Shown: positions 46,301-56,112 of the stretch, in pieces | How positions within the stretch are numbered: position 1 is the stretch's first letter | Layout: each line of letters begins with the position of its first letter | Assembly (NCBI GenBank): GCA_032622095.1 | Contig: CP136069.1 | Coordinates: 200,742,690-200,806,689 of the forward strand | Origin: Siphonodentalium dalli | Taxonomy: Eukaryota; Mollusca; Scaphopoda; Gadilida; Siphonodentaliidae | Reading direction: 5' to 3' | Length of the DNA stretch: 64,000 nt | Made by a program: the position numbers and the translations under genes | Notes under the pieces: generated by a model | What the model was told of the DNA's origin: nothing | Database searches by the model: none | The model's input: the letters and a program-made list of their open reading frames with translations, nothing else

Positions 46301-47946
46301 AGTCATTCATTGTTTGGGTATTAGTCATCCATTGTTTGGGTATTAGTCATTCATTGTTTGTGTATTAGTCATTCATTGTTTGAGTGTTAGTCATTCATTG
46401 TTTGAGTATTAGTCATTCATTGTTTGTGTATTAGTCATTCGTTGTTTGGGTATTAGTCATTCATTGTTTGGGTATTAGTCATTCATTGTTTGGGTATGAG
46501 TCATTCATTGTTTGGGTATTAGTCATTTATTGTTTGGGTATGAGTCATTCATTGTTTGGGTATTAGTCATTCATTGTTTGGGTATTAGTCATCCATTGTT
46601 TGGGTATTAGTCATTCATTGTTTGGGTATTAGTCATTTATTGTTTGAGTATTAGTCATTCATTGTTTGGGTATTAGTCATCCATTGTTTGAGTATTAGTC
46701 ATTCATTGTTTGGGTATTAGTCATCCATTGTTTGGGTATTAGTCATTCATTGTTTGGGTATTAGTCATTCATTGTTTGGGTATTAGTCATTCATTGTTTG
46801 AGTATTAGTCATTCATTGTTTGGGTATTAGTCATCCATTGTTTGGGTATTAGTCATTCATTGTTTTTGGTTATTAGTCATTCATTGTTTGAGTAATAGTC
46901 ATTCATTGTTTGGATATTAGTCATTTATTGTTTGAGTGTTAGTCATTCATTGTTTTGGGTATGAGTCATTCATTGTTTGGATATTAGTCATTTATTGTTT
47001 GAGTGTTAGTCATTCATTGTTTTGGGTATTAGTCATTCATTTTTTGGGTATTAGTCATCCATTGTTTGGGTATTAGTCATTCATTGTTTGGGTATTAGGC
47101 ATTCATTTTTTGGATATTAGTCATTTATTGTTTGAGTGTTAGTCATTCGTTGTTTGGGTATTAGTCATTCATTGTTTTTGGTTATTAGTCATTAATTGTT
47201 TGAGTAATAGTCATTCGTTGTTTGGGTATGAGTCATTCATTGTTTTTGGTTATTAGTCATTAATTGTTTGAGTAATAGTCATTCATTGTTTGGGTATTAG
47301 TCATTCACTGTTTGGTATTAGTCATTCATTGTTTGGTTGTTATTCATTCATTGATTGGGTATTAGTCATTCATTGCTTGAGTATTAGTCATCCATTGTTT
47401 GAGTAATAGTCATTCATTGTTTGAGTATTAGTCATTCATTGTTTGGGTATTAGTCATTCCTTATTTGGGTATTAGTCGTTCATTGTTTGGTTGTTATTCA
47501 TTCATTGATTGGGTATTAGTCATTCGTTGTTTGAGTAATAGTCATTCATTGTTTGGGTATTAGTCATTCCTTATTTGGGTATTAGTCGTTCATTTTTTGG
47601 TTGTTATTCATTCATTGCTTGAGTATTAGTCATCCATTGTTTGAGTAATAGTCATTCATTGTTTGAGTATTAGTTATTCATTGCTTGAGTATTAGTCATC
47701 CATTGTTTGAGTAATAGTCATTCATTGTTTGAGTATTAGTCATTCATTGTTTGGGTATTAGTCATTCCTTATTTGGGTATTAGTCGTTCATTGTTTGGTT
47801 GTTATTCATTCATTGATTGGGTATTAGTCATTCGTTGTTTGGGCATTAGTCATTCATTGTGTGTGTATTAGCCTTTCATTGTTTGGGTATTAGTCATTTC
47901 ATGGTTTGGGTATTAGTCGTTCATTGTTTGGGTATTAGTCATTCAA
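43373..47946. repeat. 4.6-kb minisatellite, 22-bp unit, about 200 copies
   Basis: The consensus is GTCATTCATTGTTTGGGTAT plus TA. Variants include GAGTATTA, GTGTATTA, GGCTATTA, GGTAATA, and units with extra T (TTTTTGGG). There is higher-order structure: the variant order at 43879 onward recurs at 45892 onward, and at 45291 it recurs at 47304, both with an offset of 2013 bp. A 420-bp block at about 45400-45820 is repeated without visible change at 45821-46230. It lies in intron 1 of the gene. Open frames inside it are by-products. Confidence 0.97.
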
Positions 47947-48316
47947 TGCTGAATACATGACCTATACATTGATACTAATGATTTACGCCGTCAACGTGAA
48001 ACACGCGCATGCTAATCCGTGTTGTTTTGATGAAAAACTCCACTGATGACATGATTGCATGGATAAGGATTGGATCAAAATTTGCTTCATTCATACCAGA
48101 TAGGGTTCATGCTGCCAGTGGCAAATTGTTTTCGAAAATGACCAAAACTAATTTAGTTCGGCCAAAACTACTTTAATTCGGCCACAACTTTTGGCAAAGT
48201 TGTTTTATGTGTTACCCCAAAATGGAGACGTAAATGTAATTCAAAGGTGCTGAATAGATTGTGCCACATATAGCACATATTGACTGGACTAGGTCAACAT
48301 TTTGCCCACTTTTCAG
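47947..48316. other. End of intron 1 with 3' splice site
   Basis: Unique sequence leading to a pyrimidine-containing stretch, TTTTGCCCACTTTTCAG, whose final AG is at 48315-48316. Confidence 0.5.
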
Positions 48317-48533
48317 CCCAATGGATGTTTAACGCGCACAACACCAGCTTCCAGACTACGGGGCCAATGGCTGCGTCGAGCACAAGTTGCCAGACGGAAT
48401 GCCCAGATACGTGCATGGACTGCTCGACGACAACCCCAGAGTATTAGACAAGCGAGACAGATGTCAAGGCCATGGACTACAAGTAACAGACAGCTCGATC
48501 GAAGACGGTGGCAACAACTCCAAGCGCGCATAG
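48317..48533 (+). CDS. Exon 2 of large secreted protein: Arg/Gln-rich domain
   Basis: This 217-bp exon follows TTTTCAG and ends at ATAG/GTATG; it enters in phase 0 and leaves in phase 1. It encodes residues 32-103 of the model. The peptide begins PNGCLTRTTPASRLRGQ and ends LDRRRWQQLQARI. Of 72 residues, 18 are Arg, many are Gln, and none is Lys. With exon 1 it forms the motif CGPNGC; these are the only two cysteines predicted in the whole protein. Several RR and RRR sites could be processed by proprotein convertases or could bind acidic polymers; both are inferences. The composition continues smoothly into exon 3. The frame stays open past the donor to 48739, but that part is less basic and is taken as intron. 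Confidence 0.75.
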
Positions 48534-48949
48534 GTATGCTAACCGTGAATATGCCTTTAATAGAAAGTATGTTACCGATGAATGTTACCGGTCAACGTAC
48601 CGTTACTATACAGTGTGTTACCGATGAATGTTACCGATCAGCGTATCGTCACTATACTGTATGTTACCGGTCACTAGGCAGTATTTTACCCCTAATGGAA
48701 GCCATCACAGTAGCCAACAAGTCATGTAGTATTAACTAGTTGGGTGGTGTGGTATGGCATTGTTTTATTCTGCAATATAATCTACATCAATACAAAATGC
48801 AATACAAAGTTTATAATTATATATTGCATGGAGGTGACAGTCTCGATGACTTTTCGTGTGCAGATAAATATTAATTATTGGCGTGAAGTCAGTGATGATT
48901 TCATTAAATATAAATCCAAGTATATTAATAAAGTTATATGTCCCTGATC
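48534..48949. other. Start of intron 2
   Basis: The first part (about 48535-48690) holds two or three short direct repeats around GTTACCGATGAATGTTACCG and CGTACCGTTACTATACAGTG. The remainder is AT-rich. Confidence 0.5.
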
Positions 48950-49330
48950 CATATATGATACATATAAATTATAAATTTGAGGTTTTTGTCCATTCGCACA
49001 CCAAGAAACTTTACAGACTTTTCGGTATTTCTATTACTAATACAAATTAGTGCATTGTCATTGAGGGTTAGCTAAATCTGAGAAGTAGTATGGTCATTAT
49101 TTGCGTAGTGCATCGGCATATATCTACATTTGTCTATATTTATCATCAGCTTGTTACTGAAACACCAATCATAACATTTACATAGTTCTGAGTTGGCTGT
49201 AGCGGTAAGACTGTCCATGTCAGAATCGGAATGGTACAAAGTTGTGTCATCCGCGAATGATCTTTTGTTTAGGCGTGTGGCTTCGGGTAGGTCATTAACA
49301 TACAGTTAAAACATCGTGGGTCCAATAAGC
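48950..49330 (-). pseudogene. LINE reverse transcriptase, catalytic and thumb part (minus)
   Basis: Reading the minus strand from 49330 down, the frame gives LYVNDLPEATRL, then SFADDTTLYHSDSDMDSL with the FADD catalytic box, then WCFSNKLMINIDKC and, after interruption, SVKFLGVRMDKNL. This order (GVPQG, FADD, NKL, FLGV) is that of a non-LTR retrotransposon reverse transcriptase, motifs B to E. At least one stop and frame changes break it. It is the continuation of the fragment at 50855-52815, from which it is separated by the element at 49719-50851. Confidence 0.8.
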
Positions 49331-49716
49331 TATCATTGTGGCACACCACAATAACCGATCATTGTGGGACACCACAATAACCGATCATTGTGGGACACCA
49401 CAATAACATATCCTTGTGGGACACCACAATAACATATCCTTGTGGGGCACCACAATAACCTATCCTTGTGGGACAACACAATAACCTATCCTTGTGGGAC
49501 ACCGCAATAACCGATCCTTGTGGGACAACGCAATAACCTATCCTTGTGGGACACCACAATAACCGATCATTGTAGGACACCACAATAACATATCCTTGTG
49601 GGACACCACAATAACCTATCCTTGTGGGACACCACAATAACCTAACATTGTGGGACACCACAATAACCCATCCTTGTGGGACACCACAATAACTTATCCT
49701 TGTGAGGATTTGTTGT
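49327..49716 (-). repeat. 26-bp minisatellite derived from the RT motif GVPQG
   Basis: About 15 units of CACAATAACCTATCCTTGTG plus GGACAC. On the minus strand the unit reads GTTATTGTGGTGTCCCACAA, which encodes YCGVPQG, the conserved motif-B block of the LINE at this place. The array lies exactly where that motif should be, between the SYIANIRQF stretch (beyond the inserted element) and LYVNDLP. A codon-phase change in successive 26-bp units exposes it in all three frames. Confidence 0.9.
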
Positions 49717-49718
49717 CA

Positions 49719-50851
49719 TGAAAGGCACGGGCGGCGGCGAAATATTCATATTTGTTCAAATCGCTATCAACAGAAGGAATATTAAAAAATATATAGTTGT
49801 GTTCATATGCCAAACATAATCAGCGCGTAAATATTATATTGTCGTTAAGACGTTCGATGGTGTACGTAAACAAGAGCCTGCTCGTGTTACAGCAGTTTTG
49901 CTTCTGTTTACATAACACAGCGCAATTATATTGGTTAATCACACACAAATAATATATAAACGCTCTTTATGATTTCCATATCAGGAAAAGAGTAACACAT
50001 AACGCTCTTTATGTTTACCATATCCGGATCTAAACAAAAGCCAGGTTCTGTAACATAAAAAAAGAAAACATTTGACAATAACATACTGTTTATGACATAT
50101 TTCTGATCGGTATAAGAACAAAGTGTCTCTATTTATTATATGACTACCACTAATCCCTTACAAACACCACTATTGTTTGGCGATGAATTCCGAGCAGTCG
50201 GAAAATGCGTGTCTGGTGGTGTGCCGTATCGGTATTCTATGAATTCCGTATCAGTATCCTTTGAATTCCGTATCAGTTTTCCGTGAAATTAGGTCACCGG
50301 AAGTTGGAAACTATTTATCAGGTCTGACACTGAATCGGATTAAATTTGTCATCCACATGTGTTTGTTCGAAAATTAAACTGTTAAGACTTATTACGAAAG
50401 ATTTGTTTTGTATTATTACGCGTTTGTGCGAATCACCCCCAAATTCAACGACAAATGGTTCATCGACATTGGCCTTAAATTGGGAGTTTTGGGTGATGAC
50501 TGGGAAAGTTCAATGGAGTACTTTTGCCCGGGTGATGACATGGGATGGTGTAACGAAGTAGTTTTGCCCTTTGTGACATGGGATGAACCAAAAATGTGTC
50601 ATATAATAAACGCTTTATCGGCATAGTGAAGTGATATGGGCTGCAGTATCACGTCTCGTTGACGATGTCAGATCGCGGCAGCTCGTTTGATACGGCGATC
50701 TGACATCGTCAACTCGGCGTGATACTGCAGCCATATCACTTCACTGTACCGATACTGTGTATATATTACTATTATTTCTGTTTATGGCGGTTTTTGACTG
50801 AGGTGAATTTTTTAACAGCATACCCACCACCAACGCCGCCCGTATCTTTAA
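49719..50851. mobile_element. Family J element inserted in the LINE
   Basis: The left end TGAAAGGCACGGGCGGCGGC and the complement of the right end, GTTAAAGATACGGGCGGCG, form inverted termini. The interior shares TCACACACAAAT, ACGCTCTTTATG, ACATTTGACAATAACATACTG and TTCTGTTTATGGCGGTTTTT with the shorter copy at 53863-54366. About 600 extra bp (50150-50765), including the hairpin at 50620-50750, are absent from that copy. It separates RT motif A from motif B of the LINE. No coding capacity is recognised. Confidence 0.7.
50620..50750. repeat. Long hairpin nested in family J copy
   Basis: CGGCATAGTGAAGTGATATG on the left; CATATCACTTCACTGTACCG on the right. The inner stem pairs GCAGTATCACGTC with its complement and TTGACGATGTCAGATCGC with GCGATCTGACATCGTCAA. 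Loop about 20 bp. Confidence 0.85.
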
Positions 50852-51465
50852 CATTATAAATTGACGTATATTTGCGATGTAGCTTCTAAACCAAAACATG
50901 CCTTAGGCTGTAAAACTGCATTAAAATATGAGAGTATAATGAGAAACTGTGTCGAACGCTTTAGACAAGTCAATCAATAATGATAATGTAGACTCTATTG
51001 TTGTTGCGTTATTTCGATCCGTGACTTGTTTAGTAATTGTAAAATCGGTTGAATTGTTGTTTGTGATTTAAAAAAAAAACGTAATGATGTCCATACAGAA
51101 GATCGAGCTTAGTTAGAAAAGACGTTAATCGTTTCGACGTCCGTTTTTCCAGTATCTTTGAAAATGTGGGTAGAATACTTATTGGTCGATAATTTTTAAA
51201 TATTTTCGAGTCTCCATTTTTTAAAATTGGTAATCATGGCTGTTTTCATGGATGTGGGGGGAAATAACACTTGTAAATGATAAATTGAACAATATGACTG
51301 ATGGGCGAAAACTTTCCCTTTTGCTTGAAATTCCGTGGCCATCTGTGCTTGTTTTGTTTTTTAATGAATTCGTGGTTTTGTTTATTTCGTGCACCGTTGT
51401 AGTTAGAATAAAACAAATATTAGGTTGTTCATTGTTTAGGTAGTCGCGTTCAGAGACGATATCGT

Positions 51466-51567
51466 TAAATTTACATTTACATACACCAACACATAATTCA
51501 TTAAATTTACATACACCAACACATAATTCATTAAATTTACATACACCAACACATAATTCATTAAATT
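51466..51567 (-). repeat. 30-bp tandem triplication inside the LINE
   Basis: Three copies of TAAATTTACATACACCAACA plus CATAATTCAT. On the minus strand it encodes FNELCVGVCK repeated in frame, the segment after DPRETAEK that precedes the RT domain in such LINEs. Confidence 0.9.
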
Positions 51568-51737
51568 TCTCAGCTGTTTCCCTAGGGTCGCTAATTGTGT
51601 TATTCCCATTTGTAAGTATGGAGGATTTAGTGGCAAAGACTTTTTACTTCTTATAAGGTCCCATCTCTTCCTTTCCTCAAACTTAGTTTATTTTTCATCA
51701 TCAGAGTAATTGCATAGTATCTACTTTCAGTAGCACG

Positions 51738-52025
51738 CTTAATTGTGTTGAATATGCTGCAGTAAGTCTTGTATTGTGTTGAATATGCTGCAGTAAGTCT
51801 TGTATTGTGTTGAATATGCTGCAGTAAGTCTTGTATTGTGTTGAATATGCTGCAGTAAGTCTTGTATTGTGTTGAATATGCTGCAGTAAGTCTTGTATTG
51901 TGTTGAATATTCTGCAGTAAGTCTTGTTTTGTGTTGAATATGCTGCAGTAAGTCTTGTATTGTGTTGAATATGCAGCAGTAAGTCTTGTATTGTGTTGAA
52001 TATGCAGCAGTAAGTCTTGTATTTC
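51738..52025 (-). repeat. 31-bp minisatellite inside the LINE, about 9 copies
   Basis: Unit GTCTTGTATTGTGTTGAATA plus TGCTGCAGTAA. On the minus strand it grew from the YKTYC-type segment just after the PWMNSGLL block. With a 31-bp period it shifts frame at each unit, and all three frames stay open. Confidence 0.93.
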
Positions 52026-52829
52026 TCAATGTTAGTATAGGTGGTGTTCTTCTGTTTGAATTTGTATATTTTCTGTTTTGTTATTGAAGAGTTTAACAAT
52101 CCAGAATTCATCCAAGGCATTCGTTTTGTGTATCGGTTTCTGTTATGTTTGCGTATTGCTGGAAATGCTTCGTTAAAGGCATTCATGTAGTTTGTCGTAA
52201 TATTTTTTTGGGCACTCATAATTAATTACCTCATCAGAGCATATTTTAAAGCTTATCTATGTTGGATGAACTGAAATGTCTCCTAGCTTGGGTTGTCAGT
52301 GAGGTTTTAGTGTTAACTTCCAAATCCTTAACCGCAAAATCTGCGAAGTTGTCCGATATGTCAGTTAGCATAGCTTGGGTCGTTCGTAAATATGGTATCA
52401 ATAAGTGTTGCCGTATTATCCGCGATTCTTGTTGGTTTGGTTATAAAAGGCATGACACCATCACTAAAAAGGTTGTCTATAAAGTATTCGTTTTATGTGA
52501 GTCCTAACATTTAATACAGATATATACGTGTCACATAGTAAATGTGCTTTTTTTCGTTCGGGAATTATTTTTCCTGTGCTAAATCGTTCAATACAAGCAT
52601 CAATGTCGGTTCGCGGGGCACTGTTTGGTCTATAAATGCAACCAATAACTTGACTGCGCTTGCTGGTCGGGTATTTTCGATTCGAAATCTGAAATGCCTG
52701 GTCTCAGAATAAACGGAATAGTTTTGTTTATATATAACCCTGCATCACCTCGACCATCATTACGCCGTATATTATTGGTGTCTACTGCCACGCTGATCTG
52801 GCCGTGCCAATTGGATCATTAGGATAAAA

Positions 52830-53755
52830 AGTGTCTCTGCTCACATGCATGCTGGTGATACTCAGCTTTACCTTTCTGGTGATAACCCCTATTTTCTTCT
52901 CACTGTAATGGAACACTGCATCGGTTCTGTGAAATCGTGGATGTTGGCCAATAAACTAAAACTAAATAGTGAAAAAACTGAAGTAATGTGGGTGTGTAAA
53001 AGGTGGGCATAGATGTTATGAGACTTGATGGTAACCAAATTTACTTTTCAGATAGCGAGAAGAACCTTGGTGTAGTTTTGGATAGATCGCGCTCTATGCC
53101 ATCACATATTAGCCAGATATGCAAGGCAATATACATTGAACTTCGAAAACTGGGCCAAATGAGGAAATACATAAACGTTGACTCAGCTAAAAAAAACTTG
53201 CTTCATCTCTGATTCTTAGTCGACTTGACTATTGCAACTCTCTTTTGACTGGTGTACCATCTATTCAAATTGCCAGACTTCAGCGTCTGCAACACACTTC
53301 TGCAAGGATAGTTATATGTCGTGAAAGATCTGACGACATAGATGAAATGTTGTAAGAACTACATTGACAGAGAGAGATAATTTATTGACAAAGAGCAACT
53401 CCAACAAAATATGCACAAATAATAATGAAGATAATAAAGTTAATACAGATTAAAAGAAAATACAACAAAATCTATGCTAATAGATATAATTATTTATAAA
53501 CTTGTGACATAATTATGCATATCAAGCAACCCATCACTCAAAAGCTCTTCCAGCATACTTCAGTGATATCCTTGTTCCATATGTCCCACACCGATCACTT
53601 CGTTCAGAGGACTTTAAAAAGTCAATACAAACTTACATGTACATGTTTGCGCGGCGTTTCAGAAAATGACTTTGATATTGTGTATATTTATATTTCATGT
53701 TTATGTTTACGTCAAGCGCTTATGGCCCGCTTATTGGGGATAAGCGCTATACAAA

Positions 53756-53787
<32 letters not shown>

Positions 53788-53800
53788 GTAATATTATTAT
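52830..53800 (+). pseudogene. L2/CR1-like LINE 3' end (plus)
   Basis: From 52842 the frame reads HMHAGDTQLYLSGD, where the catalytic YADD is changed to HAGD. Then come LANKLKLNSEKTEV, (after a frameshift) SEKNLGVVLDRSRSMPSHIS and, after another, [20 protein letters not shown]. The section 53350-53510 is degraded. The 3' part keeps YFSDILVPYVPHRSLRS, then FKKSIQTY, and ends with GGGGATAAGCGCTATACAAA and a (TTA)n tail at 53758-53788. This ending and the [10 protein letters not shown] motif are typical of L2/CR1-type elements. It is 5' truncated and inactive. Confidence 0.88.
53758..53800. repeat. (ATT)n microsatellite, LINE tail
   Basis: About ten ATT units directly after CGCTATACAAAT, the usual tail of L2-like elements. 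Confidence 0.9.
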
Positions 53801-53862
53801 ATCTCGCAGGACAACACATTTCGGGTTTCATGCTATGCGAGTTATTTTAGGAAATTGCAACA

Positions 53863-54366
53863 CTTAAAGGCATGTGAGGCCTTAGTTGTCGAAAATATTC
53901 ATATTTGTTCTATTCACCGTAAACAGAAAAACATTAAAACACATAAAGTTGCGTTCATATATACCATGACCATCACGTAAACAGCATGTTATGATAAAGA
54001 CCTACTATATTTTACCTAAGCAAGGGCCTGATTGTGTTACAGAAGAGAGCACAATGCTACTGTCTAATCACACACAAATGGCATATACGCTCTTTATTAG
54101 TTCCATATCAGGAATTCACCAACAAAGAACGCTCTTTATGTTTACCATCATAATATAAACAAACACCAGAAAAGTAACTTTTTATGCTTTTGTTTACATA
54201 ACAATGGTCAAACATTTGACAATAACATACTGTTTATGCGATATTTCTTATTTGTATACGGACAAAGTCTGTCTACATTTTGATGTTCTTTCTGTTTGTG
54301 GCGGTTTTTGACGGGTGGAAATATTTTCACAGGATACCCACCGCCAAGGCCAACCGTACCTTTAAG
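53863..54366. mobile_element. Family J element, short copy
   Basis: It begins CTTAAAGGCATGTGAGGCC and ends GGCCAACCGTACCTTTAAG, giving an inverted terminus. Interior landmarks match the copy at 49719-50851. Non-coding. Confidence 0.7.
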
Positions 54367-55021
54367 GCTGATCTGTCCGTGTCAATGGAGATATGACGGT
54401 GGGGATATCTCACAGATCAACACATCTCGGGTTTTCGCGGATATATTTTCGCGGCTTTGCTGATGGCATATGTCTCATGTAGCAAAATGTAGCATACAGG
54501 TCGTATTGATGTGTCGGGCGTGTATTTAATCCGATTATTATATTTTTGGTCCACATTTAGAGGCGAATAAGAAACATGCTGTAATAAGCCGTAGTTTTTG
54601 TAATAATTTGAAGGATTAGTTGATTTAACGGAATTCTGAGGTGGTGCATTAATGAAACCAATATATTTTATATTATAATTTATATATATGCCTAATAATA
54701 TGATCTTGAGGGCGTTAACATTTCTGACTATGGGTTTCTTGTCATTATCTTATATAAGACAGTGATATCCTTCTATGTCGTAGTTAATATATTCATGAAC
54801 ATTTCGGAAATTCCCAAGATAGCACATGGATTGTCTACTACACCAATACTACTACACTAAATCACAAAACTAATCAAAGTTAGCCGTTTTAGAAGTTAGA
54901 CTTCTTATGTTCAGATGCATGATTGAAGTCCAGTTTGTGAGTGAAATATTTAAAATGCAGTTGATCTGTTGAAAAAAAGTAGATTCAGGCTTTTCAGCAT
55001 CGCCATTCACACCATGAAGTT
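54367..55021. other. Intron 2, nothing recognised
   Basis: AT-rich sequence between two mobile elements, without supported features. Confidence 0.4.
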
Positions 55022-55334
55022 TTAACCCTTTACCCAACAGAAGGGCCCTGTGCCAATGCATTCTCTTATATATGCTAGTCGACCTTAGGTCGCCTCGCAT
55101 ATATAAGAGAATGCATCGGCTTAACACATTAAAAATTATAAAAATTGTGGTCGACTCGCATATATAAGAGAATGCATTGGCACATGGCATAACTGTAACT
55201 GTCACAATGTGGTCAAGGAGCCGGTTCCAATGATATCCATATTTGTATGGTTTTATTGAGACAGACCGAAGATATTTTAGGCTGTTGAAGCTTTATTTGG
55301 CCGGGTTTGGCCGGTGTGTTGGGTAAAGGGTTAA
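55022..55334. mobile_element. piggyBac-type MITE with hairpin cassette, copy 1
   Basis: Both ends are TTAA followed by inverted CCCTTTACCCAACA, matching the TTAA target duplication and CCC start of piggyBac-type elements. Inside lies one full hairpin of the CCAATGCATTCTC cassette (about 55052-55121) and half of the second. The right part is ATGTGGTCAAGGAGCCGGTT, then GACAGACCGAAGATATTTTA. A longer copy is at 62348-62744. Confidence 0.85.
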
Positions 55335-55667
55335 AGGTAGCAACAACAGCCATTATGCACTATGAACTCAACAATTGCTGGTTTTAGCCCCTGTTCAAGT
55401 CTGCGTAAATTAATGGATTCGTTTTGAGCAGACGTATCACAGGCACAAAATTGCAGAGCATGGAATAATTGTGCTTTTCGGGTTGCTGAGTGAACCAAAC
55501 AATCCACCGGAATAAAATGCAGACACCCCTGTGATAGTCTAATAAAATACATGCATATACTATACATGTAGCAAGTGCCCTCGTATTGAATTTTATAGCA
55601 TTGACTTGATAAGAATTTAAATTTCTAATATGATATGCATTTTGTAATAAATAGAACTAATTCCAGT
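55335..55667. other. Intron 2, nothing recognised
   Basis: No supported feature between the MITE and the minisatellite. Confidence 0.4.
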
Positions 55668-56090
55668 TGTGATATTTACTTTCGGCCATTTTGTCATTTT
55701 AATGGTGATTGATATTTACTTTCGGCACGACTGTATGCCAATTTATCATTTTAACGGTGATTGATATTTACTTTCGGCACGACTGTACGCCATTTTATCA
55801 TTTTAACCTTGATTGATATTTACTTTCGGCACGACTGTACGCCATTTTATCATATTAACGGTGATTGATATTGAGTTTCGGCACGACTGTACGCCATTTT
55901 ATCATTCTAGCGGTGATTGATATTTACATTCGGCACGACTGTACGCCATTTTTTCATTTTAACGGTGATTTGTATTTACTTTCGTCAGTTTAATGGTGAT
56001 TGCTATTTACTTTCGGCACGACTGTACGCCATTTTATCATGTTAATGGTGATTGATATTGACTTTCGGTACGACTGTACGCCATTTTAAT
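55668..56090. repeat. 52-bp minisatellite at the end of intron 2, about 8 copies
   Basis: Unit GGTGATTGATATTTACTTTC plus GGCACGACTGTACGCCATTT and TATCATTTTAAC. Spacing of the TTTCGGCAC block (55720, 55772, 55824) confirms 52 bp. The last, altered unit runs into the splice acceptor of exon 3. Confidence 0.95.
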
Positions 56091-56112
56091 GATGATTGCG
56101 ATATATTTTCAG

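Larger units (their letters stand above)
50855..52815 (-). pseudogene. LINE (APE-type non-LTR retrotransposon), endonuclease end and RT start (minus)
   Basis: From 52815 downward the broken minus-strand frames give TNNIRRNDGRGDAGLYI, IYRPNSAPRTDIDACIERFS and FITKPTRIADNTATLIDTIF (C-terminal half of an APE-like endonuclease). Next come FNEAFPAIRKHNRNRYTKRM and PWMNSGLLNSSITKQKIYKF, then LKNKTSTDGHGIS, FKNYRPISILPTFSKILEK and LLIDLSKAFDTVSH (RT motif A). Stops and frameshifts are many, so it is dead. Two minisatellites have grown inside the coding region (51466-51567 and 51738-52025). The 5' end is missing where it meets the plus-strand LINE at about 52820. The motif set resembles the CR1/Jockey group. 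Confidence 0.85.

Noticed and set aside
43373-47946. CRISPR-like regular repeat
   Set aside because: The units are contiguous without unique spacers and the genome is eukaryotic, so this is a minisatellite.
48534-48739. Exon 2 read through to the stop at 48739
   Set aside because: It would give a short 140-residue protein, and the Arg/Gln-rich composition ends at the GTATG donor, after which short repeats begin. Splicing to exon 3 restores frame and composition.
56052-56112. Extension of the large frame upstream to a TTG at 56052
   Set aside because: This part lies in the 52-bp minisatellite and before a good acceptor (TATTTTCAG). TTG is an unlikely start, and the phase fits splicing from exon 2.
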